Below, one piece after another: positions 13,588-26,055 of a stretch of DNA of 64,000 nucleotides (position 1 is the stretch's first letter; each line of letters begins with the position of its first letter). The stretch comes from Membranipora membranacea (lineage: Eukaryota > Bryozoa > Gymnolaemata > Cheilostomatida > Membraniporidae), in NCBI GenBank assembly GCA_914767715.1, contig OU612071.1, positions 308,001 through 372,000 of the forward strand, in the 5' to 3' direction. The notes under the pieces were generated by a model, which was not told the DNA's origin, searched no databases, and worked only from the letters and a program-made list of their open reading frames with translations. A program made the position numbers and the translations under genes.

Positions 13588-14705
13588 GGCCCGAGCCAAA
13601 CTTGGCCTGAGCCAAACTTGGCCCGAGCCAAACTTGGCCCGAGCCAAACTTGGCCCGAGCCAAACTTGACCCGAGCCAAACTTAGCCCGAGCCAAACCTG
13701 GCCCGAGCCAAACTTGGCCTCAATTAGTAAAACTTGGCCCCATGCAAGAAAACTTGGCCCCAAATATAAAACTTGGCCCCAATTAGTGAAACCTGGCCCC
13801 AAGTACTGGAACTTGGCCCCAATTAGTAAAACCTGGCCCCAAGTACTGGAACTTGGCCCCAAATAGTAAAACTTGGCCCGAAATATGAAACTTGGCCCCA
13901 AATATGAAACTTGGCCCCATATACTGAAATTTGGCCCCAATTAGTAAAACTTGGCCCAAAAATGAAACTTGGCCCCAAATATGAAACTTGGCCCCATATA
14001 CTGAAACATGGCCCCAAGTAGTAAAACTTGGCCCACAGTACTGAAACTTGGCCCCAATTAGTAAAAATTGGCCCCGTGTAATGGAACTTGGCCCAAAGTA
14101 GTAAAACTTGGCCCTCAGTACTGAAACTTGGCCTCAATTAGTAAAAATTGGCCCTGTGCAATGGAACTTGGCCCCACGTAGTAAAACTTGGCCCCAAATA
14201 TAAAACTCGGCCCCAAGTAGTAAAACTTGGCCCCATATACTGAAACTTGGCCCCAAGTAGTAAAAATTGGCCCTCAGTACTGAAACTTGGCCTCAATTAG
14301 TAAAACTTGGCCCCATGCAATGAAACTTGGCCCCAAATATAAAACTCGGCCCCATGTACTGAAACTTGGCCCCAATTAGTAAAACTTGGCCCCTCATATA
14401 AAACTTGGCCCCATGGAATGAAACTTGGCCCCAATTAGTAAAGCTTGGCCCCGGTTAGTAAAACTTGGCCCCAAATATGAAACTTGGCCCAATTAGTAAA
14501 ACTAGGCCCCAAATATAAAACTTGGCCCCATGTACTGAAATTTGGCCCCAATTAGTAAAACTTGGCCCCTCATATAAAACTTGGCTCCACGGAATGAGAC
14601 TTGGTCTCAATTATGAAATCTTGGCCCCAAATATAAGACTTGGCCCCATGAAATGAAACTTGGCCCCGAATAGTTAAACTTGGCCCATAATATAAAACCT
14701 AGCCC
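13588..14705. repeat. AACTTGGCCC minisatellite (about 1.1 kb)
   Basis: The proximal units are 16 bp (CGAGCCAAACTTGGCC) repeated about nine times. They change into 16-20 bp variants ending in AACTTGGCCCC with linkers such as AATTAGTAA, AAATATGAA and TACTGA. Open frames on both strands over this interval are by-products of the repeat length and not genes. The proximal unit contains the partial palindrome TTGGCCCGAGCCAA. Confidence 0.95.
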
Positions 14706-17655
14706 AAGGTGTTGTACTTTCAATTAAAGAAGAACAAACATAACAATGTTTCATTACAATTTCACATCGAGACAACAAAATGTTATAATATAATAAATGA
14801 ATATAATAAGCACTATTTTAATATGTAATATCAAACTCTGTTTACAGGCCCGGGACTTCTTTGTTCCTCTTTCACAGTGAGAAGAGATGGAAACACTTAA
14901 TAAAACCAGGATTCAACCAAAGTAAATTACGTTGACATCATATGTGCGCAGCAATTCCATTTTACATCTTGCATGAGATCAAGGAGACGTGACGGTAACT
15001 CCACCTGTTTGTGAGTGATAACTCTGGGTAATGAAGAATGGGCTGATCTTTTATATATCCGATATCAAAATATATGTTACCTCTCATGTTGTACGAAGAC
15101 TGGGGAAATTGATCTGCAAATCTGTTATAATATGACAGTGCATTATCATCCACTATTTAGGCTGTATTTAGTGATTGGTCATCCAAATCTGATATATGCT
15201 CTACTGGATACTTAATATCTTCCACTCCTGAGGTTGGATAGAGAACACTCAGTCCTGACAGACTATGAGCCAAATTGCTATGAATGACACATTGCAACAG
15301 TTATGGGGATCTGACTAGCTATCAGCTTATCAGCTATATGTGATACCATAGTATCTTCCAATCACATAGGGTTATATCCAGATTGATGGATGTAGATCCT
15401 CGGTAAGCCAATCTGCAATATGTGATACCGCAGTATCTTCTACTCTCATAGGGTTGTACAGCGATTGCTGGGTGCCAATCTGTTGAAGATTGTCTTGCTG
15501 CAAGTGGACTATAGTGTAGGAGTTTCTTGTACAAATGTTCACCTGCCCAGTTCCTATTATGAAAGACTGTTCTACAATATGACCTGGCGATGCAGCTAAT
15601 TAGTCACGTCATTGACACTATATTTTATATTTCTATTTCTATATTTTCATCTTGATAAAATGAGCTTCAATGTGGCATATATTAAGTATTACAGACAAAA
15701 TCAACCTAAATAAATAGTCCATATAATGAGCTGCAATAAACATGAACATGCTAATTGTTTACGCATTTCTGGTCTGCTTACTGTATGTATATTTCTGGAG
15801 TTATCTGTGTTATGCTTATAAGAAGGCAATTCTGAATTCAAACAACAGCCACAGTATTTTGGTTTGTGATAATTGCATCATACAATTTTTTGCAAACCTG
15901 TGAACTTGCCATGCCAACAAGGGTTACATATTGCTCATGTTTGCATGCTTACTCAGGAATGAAAGCTAAATGTGTTCTAACCAAGAGTTATTTACGGTTG
16001 ATGGTGAAATGCAAATTTTTAAAAAAAATGATCATGATGGTGATTTGTAAACAACACAAGGAATGATGAAAGTGATTTGTAGCTTAAAGTTTGGTTATTC
16101 ATAGATCTACGCATTCTGATTTTAATGGCATGTTTCATTTCACCTTACATTATAAATGGAAAGTTGGCTGGACTCCATATGCATATATTATAGTGCGTAG
16201 AGGCCTAACTCTGCAACCTAGCCACATCAGCATTTCAAGCCCTTTGAGAAATTTGTAGAGTATTATTATGTCAAAAAGTTATGTAAAGTTAAAACACACT
16301 CCATCTTGTTCTCACTGTCGACCTGGTACAGAAATAAATGGAAAATATCAAACAGTTTATACGCGCAAAGTGTTGCTAGGGTTATCTGGTACCAAATGTT
16401 AACACCCAACTACTTGATGTAGTCAGTAGGATGCTTTCATTTTTTTTGTTATTCTATTCATTACTTGGGCAACATCCACTTCAGTAAACAAACTATAATT
16501 ATTCTTACTGGATTATATGCTTTGATTGTGTTATTTGGAGTTTTCATCTCATCTCCGAAAATATGACTACTCCTTTGGCTATCAGTTTCTATGAAATTTG
16601 GCTTTATAAGCTCCCCTATATTATTTAGCTAATCCATGAGAAAAAAAACAGAAATTTGATAGTATAGGGAGTTAATCATTTGACAGATTATTGCATTTCT
16701 TATCAACAATTGACAATTGGCACACTGAGAAAGAGGAGGTGAACTCTGGCTAGAGAGCAATATGGCAACCCTTAGGTGCCCTCGGAGAGGAATTAAGGTA
16801 TGTATATTGAGACATTTCATTGTTAACATAAGTAGCAGGACTATTCTGTGTCACAAAGATGTTGACATATGTAGTATATTATTCAATGACTATGTTTTTG
16901 TCAAACATTAATCTTATCGCAGCATTAGCATAATACAATATACTGAATCGCATTACAACATATAATATATTCGGAAAAATATATAAACATTTTCTGTCAT
17001 TCTTCTTTCTATACCAGAAACTGGACACTCTGTGAGTTGAATATATTAATTATACTTGTCATTATTCCATATTTTGTGTTCTATTGTTTTAACTAGTGGC
17101 AAATAATTGTTTGAGGATCTAGTAAGAACATCTAGGTGCTTGATCTTGAGCTCAGCAGAATAAATTCTTTTCGGTCTTCAAGGATAAGAGTTTCATATGA
17201 GAATAACACTTAACACTTACACATACATCTTTCAACGTAACCTTGAGGGAGAAGAGCATTAACAAGAAAAATATTCTCCATTTCGCAAAACTCCACAAGC
17301 AGTGTATTGGTGTTAGCTGCCAATAAGTCAAACTGAAACGAGCCTAACCTAGCTAAGATGCGATGTACATGATATCCTGTAGTGAGTAGAATGTGGAAAA
17401 GTAAAGTGATACCGTCTGGGAAAAATGATGTTAAGCGGTGAATTAACATATAAAAAATATAAATCTACTAGCTTTATTGACATATATATATATATATATA
17501 ATCGCATGTATAATTAATACCTTTGTACTCACTATCAGATGTTAACCCTGTTCTCATCCCAACCATGGTGAATGTAGATTGTATCCTACTTCAATGTCAC
17601 TCTTGGTCGCATTATATCGGTTATAAATTAACTAATATTGGGTTTTGCATTTTAG
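14706..17655. other. Non-coding stretch before the USP-like gene
   Basis: No supported gene. A duplicated segment of about 80 bp lies at 15340-15500 (GTGATACC-x-AGTATCTTC...CATAGGGTT twice), and an (AT)n microsatellite at 17483-17500. Upstream exons of the USP-like gene should lie here. A candidate ATG exon at 16762-16797, followed by GTATGT, does not match the phase of the first certain exon. Confidence 0.5.
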
Positions 17656-20600
17656 ACAAGGACTGAGCAACAAATTTAACAACTGTTTCCTCAACTCTAT
17701 TATTCAAGTCCTAAGGGAGACAAAAGCTATCAAGATGTGTTTGACTGAGGATCTTTGTAAAGGTGAGTTAACATATTATAACACCACATGTGTCAAGTTA
17801 TCCTCACATTTTCGTGTGAGCTGATAACTCATAGTTTTTACATAAATGTGTGCGTACAATAAAAATTTAGACTTTTGAAAAAAGGAGAAAAATGTGTCAA
17901 GAAATAAATCCAGAGAGATAGTATCTGCGATTCTGTGGCAAAGCAATATACACATAGTTGGACCTACAAATGATACAACACAATTATTTTTGTTTACCCG
18001 TTAAATCACTGAGGATGGTTAATTTATTTTACACTATACTATGTAAGGCGGCCGGTGAATCCAAATATAGGGATAAGACTGGTACATTACCCTCACTACC
18101 CATTTCATACCATTTTTCTAAACTCAGTTAATTTTTGAATAAGTTACTCATATTTATTCTTTGGCATATGTCATCATAATAATAAGGGGAATTTATCATT
18201 TCTACAACATTGTACTCATCAATTCTATTTCAGATCTCGGTTCGCATTGTGCGTTGGCAGCTATTTATGGTGAATGGGAAATCATTATGCCTATGATGAA
18301 AGGTAATGTGTTTTTTCAGTGCACTAGATAGATAAGATAGACTGCAAACAGGTTTTGAAATTTTGTTACTTTAAACTTAGTTTATCTATAGCGCCTGTAA
18401 TCTTGATCAGAAATTGTTTTTAAAACGAGCTTTTCAAGGAAAGTACTGTAAAATAACTTTTGGTTAACAACAACAGATGATCTTCAATGTGTTTTGTGTC
18501 TTTCAGAGTTGTTTCCAGTCATTGTAAATGGAAGACAGCAAGATGCTAATGAGTTCTTCATCTTTTTAATGAATCATCTTAACAACCAGACATGCAACGG
18601 GTGAGTACTCTCAACATATTATTGGTTATCTAGAAAAAGATGTGGTGAAAACGAGGAATCTATGTGAAACAGACAGTCATAGCAGTAATAAAAAACTGCT
18701 ACTCTCAACCACCTATTGTCTTGTCATATATTTATAGGGGTGATCACACAACAAGATTTGTATTGTGAGAGTACATGTACCAATAGTACTCAAAAGCCCG
18801 GAGAAGCAAGTCTTGTCTTGCATCTATTGGTTATCAAACATGCATGACTGACCATTTTTTTTCATCACTTTATTTTCATCAACGTCATCTTGTAAAGATG
18901 TTTTACATGATGCGACATAAAAAAAAGGGTATTTAAAATTATATGGATTGGTATAGGAGGTAGGAGTAGGAGGTCGCTCAGTTGGTTAAAGCGCCATCCC
19001 TTCAGTATGCAAATTTTTAAGGTCATGGGTTCGAATCCCGCTGGAGTCTACAGACTACTGGGTTTGGTTGGACCCCCAGGTGTGCTCCGACCTGCCTGCA
19101 AACTGAGAGCAGATGGGCGCAGGTATTGCAGCCTAGCCCCTAAGGCAACTAGTTTTTTCGCCGCCCATACTTCGGGATGTGGCGTCTGACATCTGATTTT
19201 GATCAACCTTTAATCGTATGTTTGATGAGCATTGTTTTAAAGTGTTCAAACTTGTCAACTCATCTGATATGGTAAGGTAAGCCATTGAGTTTGCTTGCAA
19301 CTACATGATTTAGGTTGTCAAAAGGTACTTTTTTAAGTTTATCATCCCGTTTAGGAAATCTATTATCTACATTTACAAAGAAATCAGAAATGTATTGAGG
19401 TGACAAATTATACATAACTTTGAATATGTATAGGTAGGTAAAGTGATTATTTAAGAGTGGTAACGGTAATATTTTTAAATGCGAACACATTTCGTTTGTT
19501 GATATTAAATGATATGGTGTATGGTGAATATTGGCAATAATAGGCAATGCTCTTTTTTGTTGCAAAATAATGCGATCTGTGTATGTTGAGGGTGAAAGAT
19601 TGTAGTAAATATGTATTCCGTATGTTAAATAGCAATGTATAAACAGATAATAGAAATGTTTGGCAGAGTAGGTGGTCAGATAGGGTGTGCATAATTATAA
19701 AAGATTAGGGTTTTTTAAACTTTCTCAAATACACTATCACAGTGTATGGACCAGGAAAAATTGTCGGTTACATTGAATCCTAAAATGAATTAAATAAATA
19801 AAGTATCAAATAAATAAATGAATTGAATAAATAAATAAATAAATTAAATAAATGAAGTAAACAAGATCTGAAACCTCTATGAGTATTTTGGATTTCTTGA
19901 ATGGTTAATCCAGAGTGTGAGTGACTTTTGTAAATTGATCATGATGTAATGGATTGTTTCTTGAAAGTAATGAATTTGCTGACTTTTAAGAAATATACAT
20001 GTATTTTACAGACCATTACCGCTCAATACAATTGATTTACATACGCTATTCCATTCAAGAGTTACAATGAACAATTATATAATATCATAACGAACATCCA
20101 CTTAACTCCGACCGGATAAAGCCTGCACTCCAAAAAGGACGAAGAGTTTTGTTTCAGTTTGTTTATGAGAGTTTCTAACAACAGAAATATTTATATATAA
20201 TAAAGAGTGTAATTTGTATCTTTCAATAGATCATCCGATTTTATCTACATTTTTGAATGAGTGATTGTGTGAGAGTAAATATAGTAAAACTCTACGGTTC
20301 TCATCATAATCTCTTTTCAGTGCGCACATATATAACTTGTTTGATACAGTTATGCAGAGCTCTGTGAGATGTTGTGCCTGCAATCACACTAATGTTTTTG
20401 CAGAAAAATTTTTGTCTCTTCCGTTGAATGTCAAGGTGAGTTATGAGCGTGGAGCATTTCGTCGTTCATTGTATAAAAGGTATCATCAGAGAAATTTCAA
20501 TGGGTTTTTCTGGACAGACACTGTCAATTACAGTTATTGTTTTGACCTTCTGTAAAGTGCCACAGGTTTGGTTGGCCTACCCAGTAGACAGTTAGTGAAC

Positions 20601-23600
20601 TGCAACAAGTCTGAATTCATGTACCTTCAATAGGTGCATAACGAGAGGCAAGTGATCTACAGATTGGATCCACCTCTTACATCCAATGCTGTGCTTACAC
20701 AATGCCTACAAATGATACTATTGCAATTTCAAGACACTGAGTATTGTTTATCAATACTGGTGTGATTGACTTCAGTCAGTGCTGCTGCACAATATCTGAT
20801 AGTGTTGAGAAAATGAATAGAACAACAGTTTCCTGATTGCAACTCAAAATGTGTTTTGTTTACATTCATATTAACTTTTCAAAGGGGAGAGTTGACAGCA
20901 CTAGCAATGCACTGAAGAGATTCTGTTCATCATCCATAAGGGATTACGATTGCCCGAAGTAAGTGAATCTGAGCCTTAAAAAAAATTTTTGTAAACTGGA
21001 TATGTCAATCTTATATCTGTGGGGTGTTCCAATAAATGATAAATAACAATAAAAAATTTGTGTTGGTCATATGCATTGAATGAAAATTCAAACTACCTTA
21101 ACCCTCCAGCAAATAAACATTTTTCCAGTACAGTTCATCTAATGCTGATTGCTGCTGACAGAAATGATACTTTCTCATCCACTCTAGCCATTTTTGGAGC
21201 GACGCTGAGCAGATAAATATAATTTAACATTTCAGGCTCTAATTGTAAGGAGCGATATGTAATCTCAGACAATTTTGAATCATCAGAATATGATAAAGGG
21301 TTGAGTCCCAAGTGCATTTACTACCTGCCGTGCCAAGTTAAGATTATAACTCACAAAAAACCCATTGCTTTTGCAGCTGTCCACTAAACACTACAGCAGA
21401 AAAGATATCAAGTTTTCTGAATTTACCAGACATTCTCGCAGTGACTTTCAACATCTGTGGCGCAAGTGAGAAAAAGAAGACCTTGATATCAATGCAGCAG
21501 AGGATTCAGATAACCGATGTATGTTATTCATTCAATTATGTTGAATATTATTCATAGACTACATTTATATACTAGGAATTTCATGAGATACGATCAAAAG
21601 TTCCATCTCTCCAAATCTCATTTCAAATGAAGCACAATGCACATCTACGTACTGTGTAACTAGTTAATGAGCCATACACCGACACACTTATAATTTCAGA
21701 ACATGGTCATAGCAGAGGTTACACTCTTTATGCAGCAGTTGTACACAAGGGAGCTGATCTGCATTCCGGGCACTACTACTTTATAGTCAAGCATAAGGGC
21801 CAATGGTTTGAGATAAATGATGAGAAGGTAAATATACACTGCACTTTAAGCGCAGTTTTCAGATCTACGCTGCATGTTACATTTAGAATCAGACTGCACT
21901 TTATATATTAATACCCATTAATACCCATATATTAATACCCATTCAATGCATAAACAGCATAAATTACCTGCGGGTGATATGATAATTCTGATATGCTAGC
22001 AAGGGAAAATCTTCAATCTCCTCATATAATTTTACCGAAGAGAACTTTGACTCAATATTATTTGTGTGTTTGCAGGTGTCAAAGATATCAGAGCTATCTC
22101 TGAAGCGCTCACATCCGTATATGCTCTTTTATGCACCAAACGACACACAGGTACCCAAAGATGATTGTTAAAAAAATCTTTCTTTACTTTCGGCCGATAT
22201 CTTGTTAATTGAATTAAAAAATGTACATGGATATGGAAAGCAATTCATTGTCGGTGTTAGTGGAATAACTGCCGCTTACACTTCTTATAAGTACACATCC
22301 AACACTGAGATAATGTGCATAAAAAATTCATTAGCTCACTTTATTGGTTGGTGAGCAAGAGCATCAAAAATAAACGTTTAATTATGTGACACCTTTTTGC
22401 TTTACATTTTTTCTGTCCATGACGTTTGAAATTGTTAATGAAAGAAGCCAGATAGATGAGATCTTGGTGCAAAACTGAAAAGTAATACAACAGTTACAAT
22501 CATAGGATTTAAGTAACTCAATAGATCATAATTATTTGTAAATTTTTAGAACATTTCTTAAAGGTCGCACAGCTAGGAAGGCCACTAAGTGTTCAAACAG
22601 AAGAAATAGCAAGCAATCTAGAGCCCAAGAATGATAGACAAAGCTGACCATTTCTAGAGTCACAGGGAGTAGTCTCAGGAAGGAAATCTGCCAAAGCACA
22701 AACTCAAACACAGCTTTCAAGAGAATCAGCACATCCTAAAGTCGATCATACACAAGAAATGGGAATTATTGGAGACAGGCAAATACATCAGCCAAGCATA
22801 ACAGAGACCAGCCAAAATCTCATGGTCGCCACCCCGCAACACGGCTCAAAGGTCAAGGTTCCCAGAGATAAGACGTCCACAGCAAAGAGACACTTGGATG
22901 AAACCATGGGCAACTGCTTTCAAGTTCTTGCTCCTCCGATTGAAGCAAAGAAACAGAAACATGACAATCAAAACATTACAGCTGCAGAGGATGCTCAGAG
23001 GAAACAAGACAAGGTTGGGCCAACTAGCGTGGGAAAAAAACAACTTCCAACACTACCATCAGAGACAACTGGCAACAATAGCAGCATTAGCATGTTTTTA
23101 GAAGATGACGAAAGCCAGAGAGAGGATCAATATGTAATTTTTGAAAACAGTCTTGAAGACAGTCAGATTCATACAGATTCAGACAACCTGCTTCTACAGA
23201 TTCAGAGAGCTGCAGGTAATTCACAAATATACCCAATGCCTTCACAGAGTGAATTTGCAAGGGAGAGCACTGAAGAGCATGCGCTCCTAGAATCAGGATA
23301 CAGCCTATATAACAGGTCTCTGCCTACTACCTCAAGTAAACCTGCACCAGTAGAACCAGCAAAAAACCAGCCAATATCGTCACAGGGAACTATATTACAG
23401 AGAGTTGACCAAGTATCAGAAACTAATGACATGCATGCTCGGACTCATTCTGGGGATCCCAAGTCAGGCAACTTAGTGTTCAAATCAGCGCTGATATCAC
23501 AGATATATGACAACAACATGATCAGGAGTGGCAGGGAGGGGCAGTCAATAGGAGTTGAAGATTATCCTAGCTTAATCAATCAGATAGCCTCAGCCGGAAA

Positions 23601-23694
23601 GCTTGCAATCCAACACTGCAAACCAACAGTAAAGTCAGCCTTGAGCGTAATTTGCTGTACGATCTACAACAACAGCACTGTAAGCAAATTTTGA
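17656..23694 (+). CDS. Ubiquitin-specific protease-like (peptidase C19), multi-exon, 5' end incomplete
   Basis: Predicted exons are 17656-17762, 18234-18302, 18507-18600, 20321-20435, 20885-20958, 21377-21518, possibly 21576-21648, 21700-21827, 22076-22150 and 22666-23679/23694; apart from the uncertain link noted below, adjacent phases match. The product would cleave ubiquitin or ubiquitin-like conjugates. The Cys box reads GLSNKFNNCFLNSIIQVL (Cys codon 17684-17686), followed by a QQDANEFF motif, a zinc-finger-like RCCACN with E-K-F-L-S-L-P-L, and the His box YAAVVHKGADLHSGHYYF with WFEINDEKV (His 21771, Asp 21819). All triad positions are occupied, but the usual GNTC is replaced by FNNC. 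The last exon is a long Ser/Gln/Asn-rich tail. Without the putative exon 21576-21648, phases at 21518 and 21700 do not match, so that exon is required or a break exists. The first exon was not found. Introns contain a SINE and a LINE remnant. Confidence 0.7.
18959..19192 (+). repeat. tRNA-derived SINE
   Basis: The tRNA-like head has box A-like GGTCGCTCAGTTGGTTAAAG and box B GGGTTCGAATCCC, followed by a body with ACCTGCCTGCAAACTGAGAG. The same head and body occur in reverse orientation at about 55670-55850, which defines a SINE family. This copy lies in an intron of the USP-like gene. Confidence 0.85.
19260..19698 (-). pseudogene. LINE (non-LTR retrotransposon) reverse transcriptase C-terminal remnant
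   Basis: An open minus-strand frame encodes the pattern found after the RT catalytic domain of CR1/Jockey-like elements: a Y-L-T-Y-G segment, then IILQQKRALPIIANIHH, then a helix ending YNLSPQYISDFF. Only the C-terminal part is present and it is closed by stops at both ends, so it is a 5'-truncated dead copy. It lies antisense in an intron of the USP-like gene, just downstream of a SINE. Confidence 0.75.
19788..19865. repeat. AAAT-type microsatellite
   Basis: Repeated AAATAAATAAAT/AAATGAATTG units, about 70 bp long, at the end of the LINE-containing intron segment; possibly the degenerate 3' tail of a retroelement on the other strand. Confidence 0.7.
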
Positions 23695-23964
23695 ATCAAT
23701 CATTGATGTTTCAATTTTAATACTTTTCAATGGACAAGGAAGTTATGTTCATATTACAGTAGCTGAGTGTCTAGTGATAAAATTAATTCTATAAATGTTC
23801 TGTTATTTAGTAAATGCAAATACAATAATCCATACATAATGCATATGCATAGCTATGTACCTTAATTCAACAGCAGTTCAGGATGTCCTAAATATTGTCA
23901 TTGATGTTATGGAAGTTCAAGAAAAATCTTACACAATTTGAAAGTTATGCTTCTTTTTCACAAG

Positions 23965-25512
23965 GTATAGGAAAACCCATACACTCATACCAACTGGTAC
24001 AATGACTGAAACACAGGATGACACCGGTAAGTAACCAATTAATTGATTTAATAGTAGGATGCAAAATTTACCATTATTGAATTTTGATTCATACTTTGCA
24101 GAATCATTTTCTGTTGACGGTGAATAATATGTTTAACTGTACTGTTTACTGCCTCTTTGCCTACTAGCTGTTCGTCTGAATATCTTATTCTGTCCTTTCA
24201 ATAGGAAAAGAAAAGAAACACGAATTTGATAATCAACACGTCATTGCAGATCTTCATGATGCAAACACTGATCTGGAAATTTGGCGTTATCAAGATTCAT
24301 CACCCTACTCAGATTTACATGAAACAGACGAAACAATGTAAGTGCATAATCTGCTATTGATTGTATTGAAATTTTAAAAGAAAATAAACAACCTTCAGAA
24401 TAGGATCATTAGTTGTAATTATCCGCTTTGCTGTGAGATGCTTGTTCATCTAAATTAAGGATATTATTTTATAGGTTAGCCGAGACCAACAGTTTCTCAG
24501 GATACAGCTCAGAAGCAACTGGAGGTATTTCTCTTAGCAAACCGCAGTTACTCATGATTTGGTTATTCTATCCTCCTATATCCATCTTGATTTTCAACCG
24601 AACTATGAGCATAAAATAAAGCAACATGAGCGGTTGTCACAGCACTTCTTTTTAGGGTCATTATATGAGTCAAAACTATGAAAGTTACTTGAAGAACTGA
24701 AGTCATCTGAACAACTGTATTGAAAATGTTTGCCATGTAGATGCAGGACAGGATGGTTTTTCATTCGTATCAGCAAGAACTAAGGTGAAACAAGACCAAT
24801 CTCCAAATATTCCTAAACACAAAGAACTGTCTGGTACGTTCAATGACTGGTGGGAGAAGGAAACTTTATTGTAATAAAAGATTAGACCATAACTGCAATG
24901 ACCTCATCTTTTTGCACAGTTTTCAATAGATATTAAAACTTACATGATGTTTGGTTTTATTTATAACATTGATATGTATCATTACATTATCGTAACTGTA
25001 TATAAGTCAATGACATTGGCTCATTGATCAATTTATAACTTTCTACAAATAGGTTTGGCTGCAAAGACAGGTTCTTTTGTTGAAGCGACAAGTCACAGAC
25101 AAATCAAAGCAACAACTAGACTACGTGGAGGTATTAAATTTGTTATTTTGTTTATCACAGATAAAAAAGCTCTTTGGATCACGGGCTCTGTCAAGTGAAC
25201 AGTATGGGTAGACCTGTCTGATGAGCAAGTCAGTTTCTAAGACATGATATTGTTTTATGTAAATCTTTCAATTTGTCCTGTTTTATTCTTTTTTCCAATA
25301 TTGTCAATTGCACCAGAATCTCTTTCATAGAAAAAGAAAAAGAGGCAATGCAACTATCGGAGGAGGCCAGACTTGACGATGATAGGTAAAAATGTTGAGA
25401 AACATCATATTCTAAATGTCTGTAACATATATTATAATCGCTGACAAGAAGATTCAACAAGGATTCAGCATCAGGATATAGCTTTAGTAATACTTTAATA
25501 CCTCATTTATAA
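23965..25512 (+). CDS. Chain of seven short downstream exons, probably the tail of the USP-like gene
   Basis: Exons 23965-24026, 24205-24337, 24475-24524, 24741-24833, 25053-25130, 25331-25385 and 25449-25512 have strong splice sites and phases that agree along the whole chain. The product is hydrophilic and has no recognised domain: it contains a K-E-K-K-H start, DLHETDET, two similar patches (FSGYSSEA and ASGYSFSN) and an EKEKEAMQLSEEARLDDD segment. It resembles the disordered tail of the upstream gene, but the donor at 23679 is phase 0 and the first acceptor needs phase 2. An unseen exon, another donor or a separate transcript starting at the ATG near 24001 is therefore needed. The last stop comes from an inserted element at 25493. 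Confidence 0.5.
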
Positions 25513-25834
25513 GGCACCGGCCTTATAAGTGAAGCACCTCCCTTGGAAAATTTTAAAATGCTTCAGTTATATGGCACCCCACAGCTACAAGGCATCCCTT
25601 TGGAAAAAAAACTGACCTCGATCGGATCCAAACCCACAACATTGTGTTCACAAGGTAGGCGCTCTGTCTACTGAGCTATGCAGCTTTCCTTTTCAAACCA
25701 ACGTTTTGGTCTAAGTCAAATATAAAGATGCTTCAAATAGGTGCTATAGATGCTATAATATAGGCGCATATTATGCTCCACTCTCTAAGGCGCCTTCATC
25801 TATAAGGCACGGGCCTTATAGGTGAGGTATAGCG
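25493..25834. mobile_element. Terminal-inverted-repeat element with tRNA-like core (342 bp)
   Basis: The ends are inverted copies: CTTTAATACCTCATTTATAAGGC on the left pairs with GCCTTATAGGTGAGGTATAGCG on the right. Each end also holds a short inner palindrome around TATAAGGC. Direct repeats GTAATA flank it (25487-25492 and 25835-25840). Inside, on the minus strand at about 25590-25690, is a tRNA-like sequence with TAGCTCAGTAGACAGAGCGC and GGGTTTGGATCC boxes. It is a non-autonomous element, either a MITE carrying a SINE or a SINE with unusual ends. Confidence 0.65.
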
Positions 25835-25974
25835 GTAATATTGTCACTATTCTCGGGTCAGAGCAGTTGCTCACAGGCAAAACACAAAAGTGTTGCAGAA
25901 TCTTCATACTTTGTCAGAGTGGAAAATTAATTATCCTTATCATAGCTTCATAAATACAAAAAATGATTAAACAG

Positions 25975-26055
25975 CTGCCACGGCCGGGACTCGATCCCGG
26001 ATCGCCCGCGTCATTGCCCTTGAAGGCATTGTGTGCAAGCCGCCACGCTGCCTAT
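25975..26055 (-). repeat. tRNA-like sequence (SINE head or tRNA relic)
   Basis: The minus strand carries a strong T-arm-like GATCCGGGATCGAGTCCCGG with GGCAGCGTGGCGGCTTG upstream. I could not draw a full cloverleaf with an acceptable anticodon arm, so I do not call a functional tRNA. Confidence 0.5.

Noticed and set aside
13533-14137. Open frames of 104-135 codons on both strands with W-G-Q / G-P-S repeats
   Set aside because: They are translations of the minisatellite; both strands are open because of the unit lengths.
16762-16797. ATG exon followed by GTATGT as first exon of the USP-like gene
   Set aside because: It ends in phase 0, but the acceptor at 17656 needs phase 2; joining them gives an early stop.
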